Positions 1 through 5,094 of a DNA stretch of 21,973 bases are shown piece after piece. The notes below the pieces were generated by a model that saw only the letters and a list, made by a program, of their open reading frames with translations, was not told the DNA's origin and made no database searches. The DNA is from a virus: the IMG/VR virus record IMGVR_UViG_3300010885_025551, positions 1 through 21,973 of that record; one strand, 5' to 3'. Within the stretch, counting starts at the first letter, position 1. The number at the start of each line of letters is the position of its first letter. A program made the translations under genes and the position numbers.

Positions 1-240
1 AGCCTCGTAGCTGACCTCCATCAACTGGCAGATCAGGCCGGCGTTCACCCAGCGGCCTATGGCGGCCCGCTGCAGGCCGAGGTTGCAGCACTTACGGCGT
101 AGAGCGGTGGCGGTGCGCTGGGGGTAGCCGTGCTGGCGGACGGTATGCCAATAGACCTGAGGCAACACAGGCCATGGAACGTCCCCAACCAAAAGCTCTA
201 GGGTGTCAAGCTCCTCAGCGCTCCAAACTTTTCCGCCCAT
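1..240 (-). CDS. Partial DNA-binding-like protein, paralogue of the gene at 4459-5094
   Basis: The first 80 codons of a leftward gene that runs off the left edge; it starts with ATG at 240 and has no stop in the window. The N-terminus (W6-S-A-E-E-L-D then GDVPWP at residues 24-29) matches the N-terminus of the 211-residue protein at 4459-5094: both have W-[ST]-x-x-E-[LI]-D-x-L-E, GDVP-[WF]-P, a G-x-P-x-R-T stretch, and an RA-x-x-G-x-W segment. The W/E/L pattern recalls short SANT/Myb-like helices, but I cannot assign a family firmly. The full paralogue ends in a NUMOD1-like DNA-binding module, so this one may do the same beyond the edge. A DNA-binding or regulatory role is inference. It lies 33 bases downstream of the HNH gene and is probably co-transcribed with it. 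Confidence 0.7.
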   Translation of the reverse strand, partial: MGGKVWSAEELDTLELLVGDVPWPVLPQVYWHTVRQHGYPQRTATALRRKCCNLGLQRAAIGRWVNAGLICQLMEVSYEA

Positions 241-265
241 AGGTTTTCGGTGGGGATAGGGGGGT

Positions 266-281
266 GGCGCTAACTAGCGCC
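266..281. repeat. Short perfect inverted repeat at the end of the HNH gene
   Basis: GGCGCTA (266-272) and TAGCGCC (275-281) form a perfect dyad with a 2-base centre, or a 6-bp stem with a 4-base loop. It overlaps the TAG stop of the HNH gene (274-276, minus strand). No T-run follows on either strand, so it is not a classical terminator. It could be a processing hairpin or a protein-binding site upstream of the next gene. Confidence 0.4.
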
Positions 282-588
282 TGATGCTGGCGTGGCCTTC
301 GTCCTGGGAGCGGCGGCGGTGGCAGTTAGCGCACCTGACGTCGCACTTTTCGACTTCGGCGCGGATCTTGTCGACGCTGCAGCGGTCGGCGACCATGCGG
401 CTTATGCCGCCGTGCTTCTGCTTAGGGTCGCGGTGGTCGAACTCCAGTACGCGAATGTCGTTTTCACCGCAGTCAACGCAAGGGTGTTCGAGCAGGTAGG
501 ACCAGACCCACATGCGGGCTCGGACCTTGCCGTGGTAGTCCGTGGCCCGCTGAGTGCCCATGCGCATAGACAGCGCGGTCACAGGCAT
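274..588 (-). CDS. HNH endonuclease
   Basis: A 104-residue HNH-family protein. Visible motifs: a first zinc pair C37-x-x-C40 (PCVDC), the catalytic-type D51-H52 in EFDHRDP, and a second zinc pair C86-x-x-C89 followed by H90 (CANCH). This is the usual small phage HNH layout (CxxC, DH, CxxCH), a divalent-metal nuclease that nicks or cuts DNA. In many phages such a gene sits near the packaging genes and helps terminase. I chose the ATG at 588 because the open frame upstream (to 753) overlaps the end of the SET gene and its terminator and reads as low-complexity Arg-rich sequence. No strong Shine-Dalgarno is visible. The gene lies downstream of a terminator, so it needs read-through or its own promoter. 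A homing or free-standing mobile role is also possible. Confidence 0.85.
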   Translation of the reverse strand: MPVTALSMRMGTQRATDYHGKVRARMWVWSYLLEHPCVDCGENDIRVLEFDHRDPKQKHGGISRMVADRCSVDKIRAEVEKCDVRCANCHRRRSQDEGHASIRR

Positions 589-615
589 GATAGGCAGCGG
601 CGGTCGCCGTACTAG

Positions 616-636
616 CCGCCGTTCCAGTGTCGGCGG
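616..636. repeat. GC hairpin between SET terminator and HNH gene
   Basis: CCGCCG (616-621) and CGGCGG (631-636) form a perfect 6-bp GC stem with a 9-base loop in the 5' leader of the HNH gene. It lies about 20 bases beyond the Rho-independent terminator. There is no T-run on either strand. A leader or RNA-stability element is possible; chance is also possible in GC-rich DNA. Confidence 0.3.
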
Positions 637-650
637 ACACAGGCCAAGCA

Positions 651-679
651 CACAAAAGCCCGGTTGTAGAGACCGGGCT
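651..679 (-). terminator. Rho-independent terminator after the SET gene
   Basis: On the minus strand a perfect 7-bp stem, AGCCCGG / CCGGGCT with a 9-base loop (657-679), is followed directly by TTTTGTG. The stem begins inside the TAG stop codon of the SET gene (678-680). Stem strength plus the adjacent T-run make this a convincing intrinsic terminator for the leftward transcript, separating the HNH gene and its neighbour from the main operon. Confidence 0.75.
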
Positions 680-1187
680 ATAGCACTTCGTTTGCTTCCA
701 CAGACGTAGCGCCCCCCAGCTTGGCGGCGGCGAGTACGTGCTGCATCGCCCACCCCTGCTCTGCGTACCGGACCTGGGTTTCGGCCGGCAGCGTGTCAAA
801 ATCGCGGATCGTGCCACGGCATCGCGAGGCGCCGCACTGGCAGTCGTGCATCTCCCAATGCCGCTCCAGCATTGTTGTGCTGTAGTCGATAGTTAGCTCT
901 TCGTCAGCGTCAATGTGCCGAGCAGCTACTAGCCATAGATCAGAGTTTATGTAGCAGTTTGGATCGCAGGAGTGATTGGTATAAAGACCTGGAGATTTGG
1001 GATTGAGGTATAGGTTTTGTCCAATTTGAAGCGCATTGCCTTCGTGGTCTAGCTGGCACTGCTCGTCGAAGCTAAGGTGTTCGCCTTCAAACTGCAACAG
1101 CAGTTTCCCCTTAGGTACTGCTTCCACGGCAAATATGCCATGGCCTAGTCGGCACTTTCTGACCTTGATACAGGGGAAGCGCCTCAT
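678..1187 (-). CDS. SET-domain protein-lysine methyltransferase
   Basis: A 169-residue SET protein expected to transfer methyl groups from S-adenosylmethionine to lysine. Seen: the AdoMet-loop motif G15-H-G-I-F-A, the SET signature NHSCDPN at 71-77, the ELTIDY motif ending at Y102, and a post-SET zinc cluster C116-x-C118-x4-C123-x-G. The combination of complete SET core and post-SET cysteines argues for an active enzyme. I chose the ATG at 1187 because it overlaps the previous gene's stop by 4 bases (ATGA) and the fold starts there; the longer frame adds an unrelated Arg-rich extension. The N-terminal half (about 930-1150) is more AT-rich than the surrounding genes, suggesting recent transfer. 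The target (host or phage protein) is unknown. Bacterial small SET proteins are known; in a phage operon this looks like an accessory moron gene. Confidence 0.85.
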   Translation of the reverse strand: MRRFPCIKVRKCRLGHGIFAVEAVPKGKLLLQFEGEHLSFDEQCQLDHEGNALQIGQNLYLNPKSPGLYTNHSCDPNCYINSDLWLVAARHIDADEELTIDYSTTMLERHWEMHDCQCGASRCRGTIRDFDTLPAETQVRYAEQGWAMQHVLAAAKLGGATSVEANEVL

Positions 1188-1378
1188 TGTTGGCCCCCCA
1201 GCTCGGCGGCGATGGCGAGGAGTTTTAAGTGATCTTGCACACACTCCATCATTGGCGCAGCAGCCCGCAGGGCGGCGGCGGCGGCCCGCTGAAGGTGGCG
1301 GCGCGGGGCGTAGTCCATTTCTTGCCATGTGGCATCCAGCACCGCAGCAGCGGCGGGAGAGAGCGGTTGGTCAGTCAT
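1184..1378 (-). CDS. Small hypothetical phage protein, Ala-rich helical
   Basis: A 64-residue protein starting at ATG 1378 and ending with a 4-base overlap with the SET gene start. It is rich in Ala, Leu and Arg (AAAVLDATWQEM and an Arg-Ala block) and is predicted by eye to be mostly helical. I recognise no domain. Its tight packing between two coding genes (1-base overlap upstream, 4-base overlap downstream) supports it being real. Function unknown. Confidence 0.6.
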   Translation of the reverse strand: MTDQPLSPAAAAVLDATWQEMDYAPRRHLQRAAAAALRAAAPMMECVQDHLKLLAIAAELGGQQ

Positions 1379-1647
1379 TAGTTCTCCTCTTTAGTTGAAA
1401 TTGAACCAGTGGTTGCAATGTATGAAGTGGCTGGATGATCTTCTTCAACCTGCAAACACGTTGCTAACTTGAATGTGGAAACAATAAGTTGCAGTGTTTC
1501 AAAGTCAGGCTTTTTGTCAGTTGTAACTACGTGACGCTGCCACCCAGTTATAGGTAGAAGTGAATCTTTGCCAAATAAATTCCACCATGGGCGGCGTTGG
1601 ATGACTGCCCTGGTGGTTTGCGCGAACCAGCTAACTGTGTAGGTCAT
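1378..1647 (-). CDS. Small hypothetical protein of atypical base composition
   Basis: An 89-residue protein. The start ATG at 1647 overlaps the preceding gene by 4 bases (1644-1647), and its TAA stop shares one base with the next start. The sequence has an aromatic, basic N-terminal half (WFAQTTRAVIQRRPWW) and a TDKKPDFETLQ stretch; I do not recognise a family. It is clearly more AT-rich than its neighbours and uses codons such as TTA, ATA and AAA that are rare around it. Together with the AT-rich part of the SET gene it suggests a recently acquired segment. Cytosolic; no signal peptide or membrane segment seen. Confidence 0.65.
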   Translation of the reverse strand: MTYTVSWFAQTTRAVIQRRPWWNLFGKDSLLPITGWQRHVVTTDKKPDFETLQLIVSTFKLATCLQVEEDHPATSYIATTGSISTKEEN

Positions 1648-1952
1648 GGGGCCTCGGGGGTGGTGTTGGCGGGTGAACTATCTGGTTTGACCGGATAGTT
1701 CCCCCATCGAGCAAGTACGGCGCGGACGAAGTGCTCAGCCATGTCGCCCAGGGTTTGGCAATCGTGAACTAGCATCACCTCGGTGTAGACGGCAACGGCT
1801 TCGCCTTGTGTCGGCCCCACCGGTTCGGGCTGGGCTAGGGCGGCGCGGGCGCGGCGCCGAAGCAGTCCGCCATCCATCTCTGGGTCACGCATGGCTAGCC
1901 CGTCGAGCAGGCTTAGCAGCTCAGCGCACAGGGCTTTGTAGTCGGTGCTCAT
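1644..1952 (-). CDS. Small hypothetical phage protein, MSTDY family
   Basis: A 102-residue protein beginning MSTDYKALCAELLSLLDGLA and containing RRRARAALAQPEPVGPT. The style (MSTDY start, helical Leu-rich segment, Ala-Leu-Ala-Gln-Pro-Glu-Pro linker) resembles small proteins I associate with picocyanobacterial genomes and phages, with no known function. Its first 15 coding bases are identical to those of the next gene upstream (2396-2410), so the two share a start region. It overlaps both neighbours by 4 bases and belongs to the recombination/accessory operon. No catalytic motif seen. Confidence 0.65.
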   Translation of the reverse strand: MSTDYKALCAELLSLLDGLAMRDPEMDGGLLRRRARAALAQPEPVGPTQGEAVAVYTEVMLVHDCQTLGDMAEHFVRAVLARWGNYPVKPDSSPANTTPEAP

Positions 1953-2410
1953 TGGTTGGCCTCCCGCTCAAGGCGCGTGGCCCAACTCAGGCCAAACGGC
2001 TCCTTGCTCAACCACGCCGCCACCTCAAGGATCGCGGCGCGGGCTTCGGTACGCCACCCTTCGTGAGTGTTTGGGGCGTCGTAAATCGCCTTGGACACCC
2101 GATCTATCAACGAATCGGCGGGGGAGCTGGGCATCACGATTGGATCTCCGTCGTCGGCGTCCAGTGCAATCAACCTGTCGAGCTTGTCCTGGGGTGGTTT
2201 CTGCGCAGCCTCCAGGGCCTCGATGCGGGCGCGTATTGCGTGCATTGATGCGCGGACTGCAGACCAGCAGTTCGCATCCTCTTTATAGCAAGCCTCCAAC
2301 GCCTCGATGCGGGCGCGGAGTTCAAGGATGCAGGAGTAGGATTCGCAGCCGTCGGCGCACTGCTCAATGGAATCCCACTGCTCGGGCGTGGCGCGGTAGT
2401 CGGTGCTCAT
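1949..2410 (-). CDS. Hypothetical coiled-coil phage protein with internal repeat, MSTDY family
   Basis: A 153-residue protein starting MSTDYRATPEQWDSIEQCA. Residues about 30-70 hold two copies of a RARIEALEA segment spaced 28 residues (four heptads) apart, which predicts a coiled coil. The DNA repeats behind it (2208-2233 and 2292-2317) match at 24 of 26 positions. The C-terminal half has a helical, acidic/basic stretch (LIDRVSKAIYDAPNTHEGWRTEARAAILEVAAWL). No enzyme motif. It overlaps the 86-residue gene upstream by 4 bases and the 102-residue gene downstream by 4. Probably a structural or adaptor protein of the operon; function unknown. Confidence 0.65.
   Translation of the reverse strand: MSTDYRATPEQWDSIEQCADGCESYSCILELRARIEALEACYKEDANCWSAVRASMHAIRARIEALEAAQKPPQDKLDRLIALDADDGDPIVMPSSPADSLIDRVSKAIYDAPNTHEGWRTEARAAILEVAAWLSKEPFGLSWATRLEREANQ
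2208..2317. repeat. 26-bp direct repeat, 84-bp period, inside coiled-coil gene
   Basis: Two 26-base copies (2208-2233 and 2292-2317) differ at two positions and are 84 bases apart. They encode the repeated RARIEALEA heptads of the 153-residue protein. The exact four-heptad spacing suggests internal duplication of a coiled-coil unit. Confidence 0.7.
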
Positions 2411-2667
2411 GCCCCCACCTCCACCACCATCCGCCGCAGAGCGGTCAGCACGATGGCGTTGATGCCACCGCGGCTGAGCTGATCGAGCTGGTGGTCAATC
2501 AGCATCACCACGCGATCACGCTCAGCAGCGCCGCCCTGCTGCCAGGCGGCCTGCACGGCGGCCGTTGCGGTGAGTTCTTCGGCAGCCTGCGCTACGGCCT
2601 GCTCACGGGCTTCTAGATCGGCCAGCAGATCGTCCAGCTGCTGGCGGGTGCGGGTTAGGGCGTCCAT
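2407..2667 (-). CDS. Small hypothetical coiled-coil protein
   Basis: An 86-residue protein starting at ATG 2667. The stop of the SSB gene shares one base with this start, and the end overlaps the next gene by 4. The N-terminal half (TRTRQQLDDLLADLEAREQAVAQAAEEL) has clear heptad spacing and predicts a coiled coil; the C-terminal half is hydrophobic-helical (GGINAIVLTALRRMVVEVGA). I do not recognise a family. Its position directly after SSB suggests a role linked to DNA metabolism, but that is inference from context only. Confidence 0.65.
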   Translation of the reverse strand: MDALTRTRQQLDDLLADLEAREQAVAQAAEELTATAAVQAAWQQGGAAERDRVVMLIDHQLDQLSRGGINAIVLTALRRMVVEVGA

Positions 2668-3119
2668 TAGAAAGGAATTTGTTCGTCAGACAGGTCGAAC
2701 GTGGAGCCCCAGACCGGCGCGGCTGGTGCTGCTGGCTTGGCTGGTGCAGGTGCTGCCGGTGCTGCCTGCCGTGGCTGGCCGGCTAGTGCCCACTGCTCCA
2801 CCAGCACAACCAACCCGCTGCGCTGCTCGCCGGTGGTGCGGTCGTTCCAGGTCTCGCTCTTCACCCGGCCGGTCACGTCCACCAGATCGCCCTTACGGGT
2901 GGCATCGGTGAAGGCCTGCGCCTTCTCGCCCCATATCTCAAGCTTGAAGCCGTCAGGCTCCTGGCCGTCGTCACGCTTGGCGCCTGGTTTGTTGATCAGG
3001 ATGCGGGCATTGCAGACGCAGTTGCCGGAATCAAACGAGCGCAGTTCAGGATCGCGGACCATGCGGCCAATGAAGCGGTGCTGGCTGGAGCGCAGCACTT
3101 GAGCAATGAGGTCTGACAT
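2667..3119 (-). CDS. ssb: Single-stranded DNA-binding protein
   Basis: A 150-residue SSB that coats single-stranded DNA during replication and recombination. Seen: an OB-fold style core at residues 12-112 (RFIGRMVRDPELRSF, FKLEIWGEKA, GDLVDVTGRVKSETW), then an Ala/Pro-rich flexible linker (115-136) and the acidic tip ending DEQIPF, the hallmark partner-docking tail of bacterial-type SSBs. It is somewhat shorter than the E. coli protein (about 178), mainly in the linker. It sits 37 bases downstream of the RecT-like gene, forming an annealing-protein/SSB pair typical of phage recombination modules. The start ATG at 3119 has only a weak Shine-Dalgarno. Confidence 0.9.
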   Translation of the reverse strand: MSDLIAQVLRSSQHRFIGRMVRDPELRSFDSGNCVCNARILINKPGAKRDDGQEPDGFKLEIWGEKAQAFTDATRKGDLVDVTGRVKSETWNDRTTGEQRSGLVVLVEQWALAGQPRQAAPAAPAPAKPAAPAAPVWGSTFDLSDEQIPF

Positions 3120-3156
3120 TTGAAGGGTTGTGGTTTCGGAAGTGAATCGCCGCAGG

Positions 3157-3996
3157 TCACGCAGACCAGGCGGCAGGTAGATCGTCGGGGTCTTCGGTGG
3201 GTTCGGGTTCGCCGTTGCAGCGAACCACCGTTTCGGGGCTGACGCCGCCCTTAGCTAACCGCTGCAGGATGGGCACCGGCAGCTGGTCGAGCGTCTGCGC
3301 AGCGCCTTGGCTCAGCTCATCGACAAGGGCGATCAGGCCATCGTCAGAGAGCCCAGCATCACCACAGGCTGCGTAGGCCTTAGCGATCAGCTCAGCGTCT
3401 GGCACCAGCCGCGCTGCTGGGGCAGGCTCCGTCACCGTGACCGGCACCACGTCATGACTGCCGAGTTCTTCGGGTGTGTAGGCCGGATGGCCGCCCAACG
3501 CATCGGGGCAGTGGGTGCGCATCCCGGCGGTGAGCGCACGGGAGAACAGCATGGCTTCGGGATAGCTGCGCCAGGTGGGATTCTTGAGCAGGCCAGCACG
3601 CTCAGCCATCTCAATAGTGAACAGCTCTTCGCCGAGCACCTCACCACGGGAGAGAAACTTGATGCGGCACGCCGTAGCGGTTTTCTCCAGCACCCGGTAG
3701 TCGTAGTCAGGGTGGCGGCGCACGGCCTGGGCCAGCAGGTTGGCGCTGAACGCTGGCTTGCCGTTGATGATGTGAATCCCTGTTGCCGAGGCGAAAGGAC
3801 TGAAAGCGGCCTCCATCCCGGCCATCAGTCGAATGGCGCACTCTGCCACCTGGGTCTCCTGATTGCCGGCGCGGCCGAACAATCCGCTGGCAGCAAACAC
3901 CCGGGCCAGGCGGACTAGATCGTCAACGGAGCTGACCTGAAGGCTGAGCGTGCTGGAGCCTGGCGCAGTGAGCGCTGAGCTGTTTTGAATTGCCAT
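3157..3996 (-). CDS. RecT-like single-strand annealing protein
   Basis: A 279-residue protein resembling the RecT/Bet-like phage recombinases. Diagnostic-looking stretches: a G-M-E-A-x-F-S-P-F-A-S-A-T-G-I-H-I-I-N-G-K-P segment (60-81), FTIEMAERAGL (126-136), a W-R-S-Y-P-E-A-M-L-F-S-R-A segment (142-154), and PDALGG (164-169) followed by YTPEELG. I match this pattern to proteins annotated RecT-like in phage genomes; I cannot run a profile search. The C-terminal 90 residues are an acidic, Pro-rich variable tail. It would pair complementary strands at phage ends or forks together with SSB (next gene) and the VRR-NUC nuclease (previous gene). A promoter with a TATGAT -10 box lies just upstream, so it starts a sub-operon. 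Confidence 0.6.
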   Translation of the reverse strand: MAIQNSSALTAPGSSTLSLQVSSVDDLVRLARVFAASGLFGRAGNQETQVAECAIRLMAGMEAAFSPFASATGIHIINGKPAFSANLLAQAVRRHPDYDYRVLEKTATACRIKFLSRGEVLGEELFTIEMAERAGLLKNPTWRSYPEAMLFSRALTAGMRTHCPDALGGHPAYTPEELGSHDVVPVTVTEPAPAARLVPDAELIAKAYAACGDAGLSDDGLIALVDELSQGAAQTLDQLPVPILQRLAKGGVSPETVVRCNGEPEPTEDPDDLPAAWSA

Positions 3997-4000
3997 GGCG

Positions 4001-4019
4001 GTGAGCGGGTGGTGCTCAC
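4001..4019. promoter_or_regulatory. Inverted repeat (operator candidate) before the RecT-like gene
   Basis: GTGAGC (4001-4006) and GCTCAC (4014-4019) are perfect inverted arms with a 7-base spacer. They lie between the -10 box (4020-4025) and the start codon at 3996 on the minus strand, the place expected for a repressor operator or a leader hairpin that occludes the ribosome-binding site. Confidence 0.4.
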
Positions 4020-4048
4020 ATCATAGGGTAATGATTCCGCTTTTGCAC
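4020..4048 (-). promoter_or_regulatory. Sigma70-like promoter for recT-ssb sub-operon
   Basis: On the minus strand GTGCAA (4048-4043), a 17-base spacer, then TATGAT (4025-4020). The -10 matches consensus at 5 of 6 positions, the -35 at 3 of 6. It ends 23 bases before the RecT-like start codon, in the only sizeable gap (3997-4051) of the leftward operon. This supports a second transcription start inside the block. Confidence 0.5.
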
Positions 4049-4051
4049 CCC

Positions 4052-4450
4052 TTAGGTGGAATCGCCCAGCACCATTCGCGCATCCTCAACGCTGCGCACA
4101 ATCCCTGCGCAACCGCCAACGGCGTTGATGTGATCAATGAACTGGGTCTGCTGCGCAGTCGGCCGGCCGGTGGCTGATTTCACCTCCAGCGCCACGAACT
4201 GGGCCACCCGATTGACCACCCGGTAACCAATCAGATCGGAGCTACCAACGCACAGGCCAGCATGGAGCGGGCGGCCCTGGCGGATCACTACATCGCCTGG
4301 CCTGATGGAGTGGGCGACGGCCTGCAGGTTTCCCGGCGTGACCTTGGTGGCTTGGCCTGCCCAGCCCGTGCCGACGTTGTTGCGCCACAGCCTGACCGGG
4401 CCGGAGCCGCAGGCCAGCAGGATGCGCTGTTGGGTGATGTGTTCGCTCAT
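4052..4450 (-). CDS. VRR-NUC domain nuclease
   Basis: A 132-residue stand-alone VRR-NUC protein, a PD-(D/E)XK-type nuclease that typically acts on branched DNA. Seen: LWRNNVG (21-27), GSSDLIG with D72 (69-75), VALEVKS with E89 and K91 (the ExK pair), Q100/Q101 with F104, and GGCAGIVRSVEDA (112-124). This is the usual compact phage form of the family. The ATG at 4450 is my start; an in-frame TTG at 4462 would give the 4-base overlap seen elsewhere in the operon. No strong Shine-Dalgarno favours either. It sits between the NUMOD1-like gene and the RecT-like/SSB genes and likely resolves or trims recombination or replication intermediates. Confidence 0.85.
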   Translation of the reverse strand: MSEHITQQRILLACGSGPVRLWRNNVGTGWAGQATKVTPGNLQAVAHSIRPGDVVIRQGRPLHAGLCVGSSDLIGYRVVNRVAQFVALEVKSATGRPTAQQTQFIDHINAVGGCAGIVRSVEDARMVLGDST

Positions 4451-4458
4451 GCCAGCAG

Positions 4459-5094
4459 TCAACCGAGCACCGGCCCAGCACCACGCAACGCCTCAAACGT
4501 CATGCTTAACGCTGTCAGCTGCCGGCGCTGACGAATCGCCAAGCTGACCGCTGCCTGGCTGACGTGGAGCTCCCGGGCCGCGGCGCCACAGCTGGGCCAG
4601 ATCTGCCCGGTCTCAATGCACCGCACCCGCCAGTCGCCCATCGGCCGCGGGTGAGCAGCGGCGATGGCATCGGCCAGGTCACGATCCTCAAGCAGCGCAA
4701 ACAGAGCGTCCGAGCTGAATCCACCCAGCACGCGAGGCATGGCCCGAGCCAGCCGGCGCCAGGATCTGCGGTTGATGTAGCGCGTGCCGCCAGTCCATTG
4801 CGGGTCAAGAATCGCGGCGACGGCCTTACGCCTCAGCCAAGCATCGACGCGAGTGCCGGGGCACCCCAGCAGCTCGCCTGCGCCGTAGGTGGTAGTCCAT
4901 TCACCAACGCGAGCGCGGCAGTACTGCCTGGAGCGGCGCATCCGCATCACGATGGCTTTATCTGTTCTGGGTGGCCAGCCTTCGTGGGTGGCCTTGCAGT
5001 GCATGGAGCGCAGCAGGGTGGGGAATGGCACGTCGCCCGCGAGGCTCTCTAGGTGGTCGATCTCGGGCTGGGTCCAGCGTGGGGGGTGGGTCAC
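4459..5094 (-). CDS. DNA-binding-like protein with C-terminal NUMOD1-like module
   Basis: A 211-residue protein. The N-terminal half (WTQPEIDHLESLAGDVPFP, then R-x-P-x-R-T) is shared with the partial gene at the left edge and is SANT/Myb-like in its W-E-L spacing. The C-terminus (about 157-200: VRCIETGQIWPSCGAAAREL followed by HVSQAAVSLAIRQ) matches the NUMOD1 pattern, a helix-turn-helix module usually attached to homing nucleases; here no nuclease motif is visible. It is Arg-rich. It overlaps the helicase gene by 4 bases upstream and comes just before VRR-NUC, so a sequence-recognition role for the recombination/nuclease genes, or regulation, is plausible. Function is inference. Confidence 0.7.
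   Translation of the reverse strand: MTHPPRWTQPEIDHLESLAGDVPFPTLLRSMHCKATHEGWPPRTDKAIVMRMRRSRQYCRARVGEWTTTYGAGELLGCPGTRVDAWLRRKAVAAILDPQWTGGTRYINRRSWRRLARAMPRVLGGFSSDALFALLEDRDLADAIAAAHPRPMGDWRVRCIETGQIWPSCGAAARELHVSQAAVSLAIRQRRQLTALSMTFEALRGAGPVLG

Noticed and set aside
657-679. tRNA or other structured RNA gene
   Set aside because: Only a single stem-loop plus T-run is present; no cloverleaf arms. It is an intrinsic terminator. No tRNA was seen anywhere in the window.
589-753. Longer N-terminus for the HNH gene
   Set aside because: It would overlap the terminator and the end of the SET gene, and the added residues look like translated non-coding DNA.
1945-2616. 223-residue plus-strand reading frame
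   Set aside because: Antisense to two tightly overlapping leftward genes; low-complexity Arg/Pro/Gly-rich with no recognisable pattern.
3307-3918. 203-residue plus-strand reading frame
   Set aside because: Antisense to the RecT-like gene, which has conserved motifs; no domain in this frame.
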